Below are positions 7,545 through 15,844 of a stretch of DNA of 64,000 nucleotides, one piece after another. The position numbers were made by a program, and so were the translations under genes. The stretch spans positions 1 to 64,000 of the forward strand of contig NZ_NFLF01000011.1 of NCBI RefSeq assembly GCF_002160765.1, given 5' to 3'. The notes beneath the pieces are model-generated. The model saw only the letters and a list, made by a program, of their open reading frames with translations. It had not been told where the DNA came from and did not search any database. The stretch's first letter is position 1, and each line of letters opens with the position of its first letter. The stretch comes from Lachnoclostridium sp. An138. GTDB taxonomy: Bacteria > Bacillota > Clostridia > Lachnospirales > Lachnospiraceae.

Positions 7545-8309
7545 ATGATACTGGCGATTGATATAGGAAATACAAATATTGAAGTGGGATGTATTCAGGG
7601 AGACGATATCATCTTTGTGGAGCGCATCCACACAGACAGCACGAAATCCGAACTGGAATATGCTATCAGCATCAAGACGGTGCTGGAAATCTACGGCATC
7701 GACAGAAAGGCCCTGGACGGAGGAATCATTTCCTCCGTGGTGCCGCCCCTGACCAATGTGATGAGGCGCGCGGCGGCCAAGGTGACAGGGCGGGAGATCC
7801 TCGTGGTAGGTCCCGGTGTAAAGACAGGGCTGGATATCCGCATCGACAATCCGGCTCAGCTGGGTACGGGCCTGGTGGTAGGCGCTGTGGCCGGTGTGGA
7901 AGAGTACAGCTGTCCCCTGGTCATTATTGATATGGGCACAGCGACCACCTTTACTGTGGTCAATGAAAAGAAGCAGGTCATGGGCGGCATGATCATGCCG
8001 GGCGTGAATGTGGCTCTGGATTCCCTCATTAACAGGACTTCCCAGCTGCCCAAGATCAGTCTGGACCCGCCGAAAAAGTTCATCGGCAGCAATACGGTCG
8101 AATGTATGAAAAGCGGAGTCCTTTACGGAAACGCAGTCTGTCTGGACGGCATGATTGCCCGAGTAGAGGAGGAACTTGGACAGAAGGTGACGGCTGTGGC
8201 CACCGGAGGCATGGCAAAATATATCGTGCCCTACTGCCGCACGCCGGTCAGCCTGGACGACGCGCTGCTCTTAAAGGGCCTGAAGCTGATTTACCGGCGG
8301 AATTCCTGA
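7545..8309 (+). CDS. coaX: Type III pantothenate kinase
   Basis: CoaX phosphorylates pantothenate in the first step of coenzyme A synthesis in the cytoplasm. The 254-residue protein starts MILAIDIGNTNIEVG, the phosphate-binding motif of the ASKHA-fold CoaX family, and carries GTGLVVGAVAG, the IDMGTATTF motif and a late ATGG motif. The ATG at 7545 is one base after the PBP stop, with AAGGAGAA as ribosome site inside the PBP end. The linkage suggests co-transcription with the PBP. The last codons and stop fall inside an 11-base tandem repeat, so the C-terminus may vary between strains. Confidence 0.95.
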   Translation: MILAIDIGNTNIEVGCIQGDDIIFVERIHTDSTKSELEYAISIKTVLEIYGIDRKALDGGIISSVVPPLTNVMRRAAAKVTGREILVVGPGVKTGLDIRIDNPAQLGTGLVVGAVAGVEEYSCPLVIIDMGTATTFTVVNEKKQVMGGMIMPGVNVALDSLINRTSQLPKISLDPPKKFIGSNTVECMKSGVLYGNAVCLDGMIARVEEELGQKVTAVATGGMAKYIVPYCRTPVSLDDALLLKGLKLIYRRNS

Positions 8310-8371
8310 GAAATTCCTGAGAAATTGCAGAGAAGTTTCAGAGAAGTTTCTGAAGGATTCCTGGAGAATTC
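8301..8371. repeat. Degenerate 11-bp tandem repeat between coaX and dinB ends
   Basis: Six and a half units of 11 bases run without gaps. The first two are identical (AATTCCTGAGA); the later ones diverge (AATTGCAGAGA, AGTTTCAGAGA, AGTTTCTGAAG, GATTCCTGGAG, AATTC). The coaX stop codon lies inside unit 1. The array fills almost the whole 74-base gap between the two convergent genes. Confidence 0.85.
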
Positions 8372-8383
8372 ATGAACCTTTGC

Positions 8384-9643
8384 TCATGTTCCCCGGTGAA
8401 CTGCGTTTTCCCCGTATTTCCTGCGGATTTTATCCATGGCGGCATCCAGCTTTTTCAGCTTTTCCGGAGAAGGACCGGCAGGCTTTGGCTTTTCCGGAGA
8501 AGGACCGGATGGCGCCTGCCTCTTCGGGGCAGCCGGAGCTGCCGGAAGGTCGAAAATGGAGAGCTGCACAGGCCCGTCCTCCGCGGTGAGTCTGGAGGAG
8601 CGGATGCCAAGAAGACGGACGGGCCGTCCGTCCCAGAGCTCGTCGAACAGGGAGCAGGCGAGGCGGCAGATCTCGTCTGCGCTGTTCACCGGAGAAAGAG
8701 CCTGAGTCTGGTGGGAAGCCTTGGTGAAGTCAAAGTATTTGATTTCCACGGTGATGGTGCCTGCCAGCTGGCCGGCGCTTTGCAGACGGCCGGCTACGCT
8801 TTCGGCCAGAGAATAGAGAATTTCCTTTGCCCTGGCTGCGTCGGTGACGTCTTCGGAGAGTGTGGTGGAGCTGCCCACGCCCTTGGCTTCCTGTTTCACC
8901 GTGACGACAGGGGAGGGATCGATGCCGTTTGCGTATTCCCACATGAGCTTTCCGTGCCTCTTAAAATGAGTGGTGAGAAAAGACGGATCGGACCGGGCCA
9001 GATCGCCGATGGTGCGCAGCCCCAGACTTTCCAGCTTGGAGGCGCTTCTTCTTCCCACCATGAACAGGTCCGAGACGGGCAGAGGCCACATTTTCACCGC
9101 GATCTCTTCCGGGTACAGGGTGTGTACCTTTCCCGGTTTCTCGAAATCGCTGGCCATCTTTGCCAGCACCTTCACCGTGGAGATTCCCACATTTACCGTA
9201 AAACCGAAGCTTTCAAAAATCCGGTCCCGGATAAGTCCCGCAGCTTCCTCAGGTGAAGCATAGCGGTGGGAGACGGAGGTGAAATCCATATAGCACTCAT
9301 CGATGGAGACCTGTTCCAGTTCCGGAGAAAATTCCTCGGAGAGCAGCTTTATCATGGCGCGGCTGTACCGCCGGTACAGCTTGTGATCGGGCGGCTCCAT
9401 GACGAGGCCGGGGCATTTACGCAGGGCGGCGGCCACAGGCTCGCCGGTCTGGATTCCGTATTTTTTGGCGGGAATGGATTTCGCCAGCACGACGCCGTGG
9501 CGGCTCTTTTCGTCTCCGCCGATGATGGAAGGAATCGTGCGCAGATCGATTCCGCTGCCTGTCTTCAGCTTTTCCAGAGCGGTCCAGCTCAGATAGGCTG
9601 AGTTGACATCGATATGAAAGATGATTTGCTTTTGCTGTGCCAT
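8384..9643 (-). CDS. dinB: DNA polymerase IV (Y-family, translesion)
   Basis: DinB copies past DNA lesions. The protein shows IIFHIDVNSAYLSW (catalytic Asp region) at the N-terminus, the SIDECYMDFT motif with the paired acidic catalytic residues at about 110, helix-hairpin-helix and little-finger regions, and a C-terminal QLSIFDLP that fits the beta-clamp-binding consensus. After it comes a proline- and lysine-rich tail holding an imperfect repeat (GPSPEK twice). The ATG at 9643 is preceded by GAAAGGAGGT (9651-9660 on this strand); the longer frame to 9703 lacks support. A LexA-type box overlaps the promoter, so SOS control is likely. Length is about 419 residues, slightly longer than E. coli DinB because of the tail. 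Confidence 0.95.
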   Translation of the reverse strand: MAQQKQIIFHIDVNSAYLSWTALEKLKTGSGIDLRTIPSIIGGDEKSRHGVVLAKSIPAKKYGIQTGEPVAAALRKCPGLVMEPPDHKLYRRYSRAMIKLLSEEFSPELEQVSIDECYMDFTSVSHRYASPEEAAGLIRDRIFESFGFTVNVGISTVKVLAKMASDFEKPGKVHTLYPEEIAVKMWPLPVSDLFMVGRRSASKLESLGLRTIGDLARSDPSFLTTHFKRHGKLMWEYANGIDPSPVVTVKQEAKGVGSSTTLSEDVTDAARAKEILYSLAESVAGRLQSAGQLAGTITVEIKYFDFTKASHQTQALSPVNSADEICRLACSLFDELWDGRPVRLLGIRSSRLTAEDGPVQLSIFDLPAAPAAPKRQAPSGPSPEKPKPAGPSPEKLKKLDAAMDKIRRKYGENAVHRGT

Positions 9644-9703
9644 GCCGGGTACCTCCTTTCGCGCTTCCTGCCGGATGTGCGGCGCATTCGTGATTCTGCC
9701 CAC

Positions 9704-9733
9704 ATTATAACACGGCAGAACATATGTTTACAA
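9704..9733 (-). promoter_or_regulatory. dinB promoter with LexA (SOS) box
   Basis: On the minus strand TTGTAA (9728-9733), 18 bases and TATAAT (9704-9709) with a TGn extension form the promoter. GAACATATGTTT (9718-9729 on the plus strand) lies between the hexamers and matches the Gram-positive LexA consensus GAAC-N4-GTTC with one mismatch. LexA bound there would block RNA polymerase. Confidence 0.75.
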
Positions 9734-9758
9734 TATGGGAATACTACAAAGTGATGGT

Positions 9759-9787
9759 TTGACCGGGCATTCGGATCGTGGTACACT
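9759..9787 (+). promoter_or_regulatory. Promoter of hydG
   Basis: TTGACC (9759-9764), a 17-base spacer and TACACT (9782-9787) form a vegetative promoter. The leader of about 140 bases that follows holds A-rich degenerate repeats (AGAGCGGAAAA twice, about 9820-9845) and a short GC hairpin at 9884-9899. I see no known riboswitch in it. With the dinB promoter this accounts for the 292-base gap 9644-9935. Confidence 0.7.
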
Positions 9788-9883
9788 GAAAATCAAAGCA
9801 GAAAACCAAAATAGAAAGCCAGAGCGGAAAATCAGAGCGGAAAACCGTTATCAGCAGGAAGCGTTCATGCGCGTCCTCCGGCA

Positions 9884-9899
9884 GCCCGGGCTTTCGGGC
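9884..9899 (+). other. GC-rich leader hairpin before hydG
   Basis: GCCCG (9884-9888) and CGGGC (9895-9899) can pair around a 6-base loop in the hydG leader. No T-run follows, so it is not a terminator. Function unknown. Confidence 0.3.
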
Positions 9900-9935
9900 G
9901 GTCTCGTATCTGTGCCAAGAAGAGGAGGTAGTATT

Positions 9936-11348
9936 ATGTATAACGCGGCATCAAAGCGCGCAGAGGAGTTTATCGATCATGAGGAGATCCTGGCATCGAT
10001 CCAGTTTGCCCAGGAGAATAAGGACAACCGGCCATACATCGAATCCCTGATTGAGCGGGCGGCTGATTGTAAGGGGCTGAATCACAGGGAGGCCATGACC
10101 CTTCTGGAGTGTGAGGAACCGGATCTGGTGGAGCGGATGTTTCATCTTGCCAGAGAGATTAAGCAGAAATTTTACGGCAACCGGATCGTGATGTTTGCGC
10201 CGCTGTATCTTTCCAACTACTGTGTCAATGGCTGCACTTACTGCCCCTACCATGCGAAGAACAAGCATATTGCGAGAAAGAAGCTGACCCAGGAGGAGAT
10301 CCGCCGGGAAGTCATAGCCCTTCAGGATATGGGCCACAAGCGTCTGGCTCTGGAGACGGGGGAGGACCCGGTCAATAATCCCATCGAATATGTGCTGGAG
10401 AGTATCAAAACCATTTACAGCATCCAGCATAAGAACGGAGCCATCCGCCGGGTAAATGTGAATATCGCGGCCACTACAGTGGAGAATTACCGAAAACTGA
10501 AGGAGGCCGGCATCGGTACCTATATCCTGTTTCAGGAAACCTATCATAAAGAAAATTATGAGAAGCTTCACCCCACCGGACCGAAGCATGATTACGCCTG
10601 GCACACGGAAGCCATGGACCGGGCCATGGAGGGCGGAATCGATGATGTGGGAATCGGCGTACTGTTCGGCCTGAACATGTACCGCTATGATTTTGTGGGG
10701 CTTTTGATGCACGCGGAGCACTTGGAGGCGGCCTGCGGCGTAGGCCCCCACACCATCAGCGTGCCCCGTATCCGGAATGCTGACGATATCGACGCTTCCA
10801 CCTTTGAAAACGCTATTTCCGATGAATTGTTTGCGAAGATAGTGGCAGTAATCCGGATCGCGGTTCCCTACACGGGCATGATTATTTCCACCCGGGAGTC
10901 CAAGATCACCCGGGAAAAGGTTCTGGATCTGGGCGTATCCCAGATAAGCGGCGGTTCCCGCACCAGCGTCGGCGGCTACGTGGAGGAAGAAGAGGAAAAT
11001 TCAGCCCAGTTTGATGTAAGTGATACGCGCACCCTGGATGAGGTGGTGAACTGGCTGCTGGAGCTGGGCTATATCCCTAGCTTCTGCACGGCCTGCTACC
11101 GGGAAGGGCGCACGGGCGACCGCTTCATGACTCTTGTGAAATCGGGACAGATCGCCAACTGCTGCCAGCCAAACGCGTTGATGACGCTGAAGGAGTATCT
11201 GGTAGATTATGCGTCGGAGGATACGAGAAGGAAGGGCGAGGCTGTAATCGCAGAAGAGCTGAAGCGGGTTACAAGCGATAAAATCCGGGCGATTGCGGCC
11301 CGTAATCTGGAGGAGATTGAACATGGAAAACGGGATTTCAGGTTCTAG
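9936..11348 (+). CDS. hydG: [FeFe]-hydrogenase maturase HydG (radical SAM tyrosine lyase)
   Basis: HydG splits tyrosine to supply the CO and CN ligands of the [FeFe]-hydrogenase H-cluster. The radical SAM cluster motif is C96-X3-C100-X2-C103. The C-terminal auxiliary-cluster motif is C384-X2-C387-X22-C410, which separates HydG from the thiamine enzyme ThiH. The ATG at 9936 has GAGGAGGT at proper spacing and gives 470 residues, the usual length; an upstream in-frame extension to 9735 has no ribosome site. The gene has its own promoter. No hydE, hydF or hydrogenase gene is in the window; the next gene is a small cysteine-containing protein that overlaps the hydG end by 26 bases. Confidence 0.95.
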   Translation: MYNAASKRAEEFIDHEEILASIQFAQENKDNRPYIESLIERAADCKGLNHREAMTLLECEEPDLVERMFHLAREIKQKFYGNRIVMFAPLYLSNYCVNGCTYCPYHAKNKHIARKKLTQEEIRREVIALQDMGHKRLALETGEDPVNNPIEYVLESIKTIYSIQHKNGAIRRVNVNIAATTVENYRKLKEAGIGTYILFQETYHKENYEKLHPTGPKHDYAWHTEAMDRAMEGGIDDVGIGVLFGLNMYRYDFVGLLMHAEHLEAACGVGPHTISVPRIRNADDIDASTFENAISDELFAKIVAVIRIAVPYTGMIISTRESKITREKVLDLGVSQISGGSRTSVGGYVEEEEENSAQFDVSDTRTLDEVVNWLLELGYIPSFCTACYREGRTGDRFMTLVKSGQIANCCQPNALMTLKEYLVDYASEDTRRKGEAVIAEELKRVTSDKIRAIAARNLEEIEHGKRDFRF

Positions 11349-11589
11349 CGGGGACTTCTGGGCTTCGTCCAGAAAATACCGCGGAATGGAAGAGCTGGAG
11401 AGCGGACACGGGGAGGAAGACAGGTTTTATACGCAGAAATTTGATTCCCGCTGTCCGGTGGACGCTTCCAAAGTGGTTCATACAGTGCAGTTCCGGAAGG
11501 CCACCTGCACTCGTGTGGATGATACGGTGGAGGATTTTTACTGCAGCAGGGACAGCAAATGCGTAAAATGTACGGAGAATTACCGGTGA
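11323..11589 (+). CDS. Small cysteine-containing protein downstream of hydG (unknown)
   Basis: The 88-residue frame starts inside the end of hydG with GGAGGAGA at good spacing, so translation is probably coupled. I do not recognise the family. It has five cysteines (one in DSRCPVD, one in ATCTR, and a C-terminal CSRDSKCVKC cluster), which could bind a metal or iron-sulfur cluster. Overlap with hydG suggests a part in hydrogenase maturation or redox work, but this is inference from position alone. Confidence 0.6.
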   Translation: MENGISGSSGDFWASSRKYRGMEELESGHGEEDRFYTQKFDSRCPVDASKVVHTVQFRKATCTRVDDTVEDFYCSRDSKCVKCTENYR

Positions 11590-11606
11590 GAAGGCCATGG
11601 TTTCCG

Positions 11607-11635
11607 TTGCTTTTTTACCGGTTAGCCATTATAAT
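11607..11635 (+). promoter_or_regulatory. Promoter of the carbamate kinase-like gene
   Basis: TTGCTT (11607-11612), a 17-base spacer and a consensus TATAAT (11630-11635) lie about 85 bases before the gene. A GC-rich stretch (11648-11690) with complementary CCGGC/GCCGG arms follows in the leader. Confidence 0.65.
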
Positions 11636-11718
11636 TAATTTTATTAGCGCCGGCGGCATGAGGGCGGGCGGCCCGGACTGCCGGAGGATGATATTGTGAA
11701 TAGACGAGGTAAGGGGAT

Positions 11719-12651
11719 ATGAAAAAAAAGAAAATAGTAGTTGCGCTGGGACATAAGGCGCTTGGAACGACGCTGCCGGAGCAGATGACCGCGGTAAAGG
11801 GGGCGGCAAAGGCTGTGGCTGATCTGGTGGAAGAGGGCTGCCAGGTGGCTGTCTGCCACAGCAACGCGCCTCAGGTGGGCATGATTCATACAGCTTTAAA
11901 TGAATTCGGAAAGGTGCATCAGGATTATACCTTTGCGCCCATGTCCGTCTGCTCTGCCATGAGCCAGGGATATATCGGATACGATTTGCAGAATGCTATT
12001 CGGGAGGAACTGCTTTCCCGCGGCATCGTAAAAACGGTCAGCACGATAATTACACAGGTAGTGGTAGATCCTTATGATGATGCTTTCGCGGAGCCCATCA
12101 AGGTGATTGGGCGGTATATGACGGCGGAAGAGGCGGCTGCTGAAGAGGAAAAAGGAAACTTTGTGGTGGAAGAGGAAGGCAAAGGCTTCCGCCGGATCGT
12201 TGCGGCTCCGAAGCCCAAGGAGATCGTGGAGATCGAGGCTGTCCGCACACTGCTGGAGGCGGATCAGGTGGTCATCGCCTGCGGCGGAGGAGGAATTCCC
12301 GTGCTGCGCCAGAGAGGCCGTCTTAAGGGAGCCAGCGCTGTGATTGAAAAGGACTATGCCAGCGGAAAGATGGCGGAGCTTCTGGACGCGGATATGCTGA
12401 TGATCCTTACAGGACAGGAAAAGATGTCTATCAATTATGGCACGGACCGGGAGAAACAGCTGGATGTGGTGAGTCCGGAAGAGGTAGAGGAGTATGCGGC
12501 GGCAGGCCAGTTCCCCAGAGCCTCCATTCTGCCCAAGATGGCGGCGGGAGCCTCCTTTGTGTCTGGACGCGAGGGACGTGTGGCTGTGATTGCGGAGCTT
12601 ACGAAGGCAAAAGAGGCCCTTCATGAAAAGGCCGGGACGATCATCAGATAA
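11719..12651 (+). CDS. arcC: Carbamate kinase-like protein
   Basis: Carbamate kinase transfers phosphate from carbamoyl phosphate to ADP, making ATP during arginine, agmatine or purine breakdown. At 310 residues the length fits the amino acid kinase family. Family features include MSQGYIGYDLQNA, TQVVVDPYDDAF, VIACGGGGIPV and a late GSFAPKV-region equivalent (FPRASILPKMAAGASFV). The first nucleotide-binding motif is unusual: GHKALG at residues 11-16 in place of the common GGNAL. No arginine deiminase, ornithine or putrescine carbamoyltransferase gene is adjacent, so the pathway is open. It has its own promoter and the ribosome site AAGGGG. Confidence 0.85.
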   Translation: MKKKKIVVALGHKALGTTLPEQMTAVKGAAKAVADLVEEGCQVAVCHSNAPQVGMIHTALNEFGKVHQDYTFAPMSVCSAMSQGYIGYDLQNAIREELLSRGIVKTVSTIITQVVVDPYDDAFAEPIKVIGRYMTAEEAAAEEEKGNFVVEEEGKGFRRIVAAPKPKEIVEIEAVRTLLEADQVVIACGGGGIPVLRQRGRLKGASAVIEKDYASGKMAELLDADMLMILTGQEKMSINYGTDREKQLDVVSPEEVEEYAAAGQFPRASILPKMAAGASFVSGREGRVAVIAELTKAKEALHEKAGTIIR

Positions 12652-12679
12652 CAAAAGTCTGGAACGATCATCAGATAAC
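12637..12679. repeat. 16-bp direct repeat across the carbamate kinase stop codon
   Basis: ACGATCATCAGATAAC occurs at 12637-12652 and identically at 12664-12679, a 27-base step. The first copy contains the stop codon TAA. The following bases up to 12725 keep repeating GATAA-like words. It looks like a small tandem duplication. Confidence 0.75.
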
Positions 12680-12710
12680 GGATAAGAGATAAAGGACAGA
12701 TAATGAGATA

Positions 12711-14228
12711 ATGGGAGATAAGATACAAAAGTGGTGCATACTGCTCTTTTCGGCAGGCTTTGCCGCTGTCTGGATCTGGGTCTGCGGCATCTCGGCCTTA
12801 AGTATGAGCCAGACTAAAAAGATCTGCGCCCTTGCAGCAGGCCTTCTCGGGGCGGCAGCCCTTGCGGCCTGGCTTTTTGGAAAGCTTTCACGGAAGGCGG
12901 CGGACGAGCGGCGGTTCTGGAGGATTCTTTCCTGTCTGCTGCTGGTTCTGATGGGGGCGGGCCTCCTGTATGCGGGAATGGAGCTTAAAGTGTATCCGGG
13001 CTGGGATTTTGGAGCAGTGTATCAGGGCGCGGTGGAGATTGTGGAGAATGGCGCCTTTTCAGAGAGCAGCAACTGGTACTTTACTACATACCCCAATAAT
13101 GTGGCAGTATGTATGTTTCTCGCGGGCTTTTTCAAGCTGTTCGGCGGCCTGGGTTCTTATATTACGCTGGGCGTGCTGCTGAATGTCGTGTTGATTCTGC
13201 TGGGCATGGTGTTTACCTGTCTTCTGGCAGAGAAGCTGTACGGAAGCCGGGCGGGTTTTCTTGTTCTGCTTTTCTGCGCGTTCTTTCTGCCTTTTTACAT
13301 GCATGCGCCGATCTTTTATACGGACACCTTCGCCCTGCCTTTTGTGACAGGCAGCTTCCTTTTATATCAGTATCGGAAAAAAGACGCCAGATGGCTGATT
13401 TTGACGGCAGCCGTGCTGGCGGTGGGATATAAGGTGAAGGGAAGTCTGGGTGTCATTTTGATAGCGCTTCTGATTCATCTCTGGCTGCACCGGGAAGGAG
13501 CGGCGGAACGGTTGAAAAAGAGCGTTTTTCTTCTGGTACCCTTTTTGCTTCTGGTGGGATTTTTGACAGTTGTGCCGGAAAAGATGCCGTTTTTTGACGC
13601 GTCAGAGAAAGAAAAAAATGAATTTCCCGTGGAGCACTGGCTTGCCATGGGCCTGGCCGGCAGCGGCGGTTACAATGCGGACATTTATTGGATGACTGCT
13701 TCCACAGAAGGAAAAGAAGCCAAAAAAGAGGTAGACCGTCAGTATATCCGGGATACGCTGGAGGAATACGGGGTTCGGGGAATGGCGGAACATCTGCGGG
13801 CAAAGGTCGTGTTTACCTGGGGAGACGGTGTGTATTTTGCGCCGGAGAAACTGAAAAGAGATCCGGTAAAGGAAAGCGCCCTTCATTCCTGGGTGCTCTA
13901 TGACGGAGCTGATTATCCGAAGACCTACCTGTACTGCAGCGCAGTCCAGCTTCTGATTCTGGCTGGCATCCTTCTCTCTGTGCTGCGCAATTTCTTTGAA
14001 AAAGGCCATGTCAGGGAGATTCAGGCCATGCAGCTGGCAGTGTTCGGCCTGTTTCTGTTTCTGCTTCTCTGGGAGACCCGCTCCCGGTATCTGGTGAATT
14101 TTGTCCCTGTCTTTTTCCTGCTGGGACTGGATGGAGCGTTGAAAATCAGAGAGTGGGCGCTGAAACTTTATACAGAAAAAATCAGAGGAAAGGGCTTGGG
14201 TCTTAAAAACAATGGAGAGAACAGCTGA
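12711..14228 (+). CDS. Multi-pass membrane protein, GT39/PMT-like glycosyltransferase fold
   Basis: The 505-residue protein has about ten to twelve membrane segments. After the third segment, the external-loop sequence GWDFGAVYQGAVEI carries an acidic residue where GT-C enzymes of the PMT/ArnT type place their catalytic Asp. Such enzymes move a sugar from a polyprenyl-phosphate donor on the outer face of the membrane. It is the first gene of the glycan locus and overlaps the next membrane protein by 17 bases. Donor and acceptor are unknown. The ribosome site is weak (AAAGGA about 14 bases upstream). The GT-C assignment is inference from topology and motif. Confidence 0.7.
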   Translation: MGDKIQKWCILLFSAGFAAVWIWVCGISALSMSQTKKICALAAGLLGAAALAAWLFGKLSRKAADERRFWRILSCLLLVLMGAGLLYAGMELKVYPGWDFGAVYQGAVEIVENGAFSESSNWYFTTYPNNVAVCMFLAGFFKLFGGLGSYITLGVLLNVVLILLGMVFTCLLAEKLYGSRAGFLVLLFCAFFLPFYMHAPIFYTDTFALPFVTGSFLLYQYRKKDARWLILTAAVLAVGYKVKGSLGVILIALLIHLWLHREGAAERLKKSVFLLVPFLLLVGFLTVVPEKMPFFDASEKEKNEFPVEHWLAMGLAGSGGYNADIYWMTASTEGKEAKKEVDRQYIRDTLEEYGVRGMAEHLRAKVVFTWGDGVYFAPEKLKRDPVKESALHSWVLYDGADYPKTYLYCSAVQLLILAGILLSVLRNFFEKGHVREIQAMQLAVFGLFLFLLLWETRSRYLVNFVPVFFLLGLDGALKIREWALKLYTEKIRGKGLGLKNNGENS

Positions 14229-15708
14229 GAAGAACACGGATTGGAAAGAGAGAGTCCGGATGTACTGGCCTGTACTGGCCCTTCTTGCCTATGTGGGGAT
14301 TAATCTGTTCCTGCTTTCCCGCCACGAAAACTGGAGAGATGAGGCCCAGGCCTGGCAGATTGCGAAGAATCTGGGCCTGGGCGGCCTGTTTGCCCAGCTC
14401 CGCTACGAGGGGCATCCCTGTCTCTGGTATCTGATCCTGATGCCTTTTGCGAAGCTTGGGATGCCGTTTTCCTGTATGGGGCTTATCAGCCTGGCATTCA
14501 TGTCTGTGGCGGCCTGGCTGGTGCTGAAAAAAGCGCCCTTCTCGTGGCCGGTGAAGCTGGTTCTGGTATTCGGCAGTTTCTTTGTCTACTATTATCCGGT
14601 GATTTCCAGAAGCTACAGCCTGATTCCGCCGCTTCTTGCCGTATTGGCGGTCCTGTATCCCTGTCGAAAGGAAAAAGGAATTTTGTATGGCGCGGCGCTT
14701 GCGGCGCTGACGCAGACCCATGTCTATATGGCGGGTCTGTCCTTCCTGCTTTCTTTTTTCTGGCTCTGCGAGACGGCGGCGGACCTGTGGAAGCAGAAAC
14801 AGCCCGGAGAAAACAAATCAGTGCTGGCCGGTCTGAGCCTGTCCCTGTTAAGCGGACTTTTCCTGGCCTGGGAGCTGCTGGGAAGTACGGAGCTGAATCC
14901 TTCCATCGATGTGCATATTTCCTCCTCCCCTTCCTATAATCTGTACCGGATCAGCGTGGGAGCCCAGTGGGCGGTGGACAATGCGCTGGGTATCGGCCTG
15001 AGTGACCGCGCCTGGAAGCTTGTCCTGGCGGCTGCCTTTGTCTGTCTTTTGCTCCTGCTGTGGCTTTCCTGGAAAGAGGCGCTGATACTGGCGGGAACCT
15101 GGGTGGTCCAGGTACTGATGTTTACCTATGTCTATCTGTCATCTGAACAGAAAGCCATGCTTTTGTTTCACGAGCTGATTTTTGTGCTGTGGCTGATCCT
15201 GGATAAGAATAAGGGGACGGCGAGAAAAAGCAGAAGGCTGCAGCTGGCCGTATGGCAGATGGCCCTTGTACTGATCAGCCTGACCGCCTCGGACGGTCAC
15301 GCCCAGGCGGTGCTCCGGGATGTGAAGGAGCCCTATTCCGCGGGAGAAGCGGCAGCGGCCTATATCAGAGAGTCGGTGCCGGAGGATGCGGTTCTGGCCG
15401 CGGCCAGTGATGTGGCGGTCTTTTCTACGGCGGCTTATCTGCCGGAGCGCGGGATCTGGTATCCGGTGACCGGGGAGCAGATAACTTTTTCCGTATGGAA
15501 CGAGGAACGGCTGGAAACCATCGAATATGACGAGATGATCCGCCGGGTGCGGGAGCAGTTCCCGGAAGCGGAGGACATGTATCTGATCTGCGGAGGGTCT
15601 AACAACATATCCGGTCTGGAGAATTATCTCCCGGGGCTGGAAGAGATGTTCCGCCAGGAGGCCATGCTGCCGGAGGAATCGGTGGTCATCTATTATGTAA
15701 GGTTCTGA
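14212..15708 (+). CDS. Multi-pass membrane protein, GT-C-like
   Basis: The 498-residue protein has an N-terminal membrane helix followed by HENWRDEAQAWQIA, an acidic loop motif like the first external loop of GT39/PMT-type transferases. About ten membrane segments follow, and then a soluble extracytoplasmic tail (about residues 360-498). It overlaps the end of the preceding membrane gene by 17 bases and is followed by a terminator, so the two form a short transcription unit. It probably transfers a sugar or another group from a lipid carrier to the surface polymer. Substrates cannot be read from the sequence. Confidence 0.7.
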   Translation: MERTAEKNTDWKERVRMYWPVLALLAYVGINLFLLSRHENWRDEAQAWQIAKNLGLGGLFAQLRYEGHPCLWYLILMPFAKLGMPFSCMGLISLAFMSVAAWLVLKKAPFSWPVKLVLVFGSFFVYYYPVISRSYSLIPPLLAVLAVLYPCRKEKGILYGAALAALTQTHVYMAGLSFLLSFFWLCETAADLWKQKQPGENKSVLAGLSLSLLSGLFLAWELLGSTELNPSIDVHISSSPSYNLYRISVGAQWAVDNALGIGLSDRAWKLVLAAAFVCLLLLLWLSWKEALILAGTWVVQVLMFTYVYLSSEQKAMLLFHELIFVLWLILDKNKGTARKSRRLQLAVWQMALVLISLTASDGHAQAVLRDVKEPYSAGEAAAAYIRESVPEDAVLAAASDVAVFSTAAYLPERGIWYPVTGEQITFSVWNEERLETIEYDEMIRRVREQFPEAEDMYLICGGSNNISGLENYLPGLEEMFRQEAMLPEESVVIYYVRF

Positions 15709-15718
15709 AAACGAAAAG

Positions 15719-15742
15719 CATTCCGCATGGCGGAATGGTTTT
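15719..15742 (+). terminator. Intrinsic terminator after the two GT-C-like genes
   Basis: CATTCCGC (15719-15726), loop ATG and GCGGAATG (15730-15737) are followed by GTTTT. A-runs precede it, so it could also act on the other strand. Confidence 0.75.
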
Positions 15743-15751
15743 AAAAAGAAA

Positions 15752-15801
15752 GTCCCGGAGCGGGAAACATTCTCTCGTTGAGAGAGTTCCCGCTCCGGGA
15801 C
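15752..15801 (-). terminator. Strong hairpin terminator for the DUF6056 gene
   Basis: A 15-bp perfect stem (15752-15766 with 15787-15801) encloses a second small stem (TCTCTC/GAGAGA). On the minus strand the hairpin is followed by TTTCTTTTT, and on the plus strand by CCTTTT. It ends the minus-strand gene and may serve both directions. Confidence 0.85.
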
Positions 15802-15844
15802 CTTTTGCTTCCGCGGGCAGTGAACCAGTCTGCCGCAGCGATTT

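Noticed and set aside
9788-9935. Riboswitch in the hydG leader
   Set aside because: The leader has degenerate A-rich repeats and one short hairpin, but no fold or conserved core of a known riboswitch and no terminator.
11640-11700. Intrinsic terminator between the hydG unit and the carbamate kinase gene
   Set aside because: GC-rich complementary arms exist but are far apart and no T-run follows; a TATAAT promoter just upstream explains the region better.
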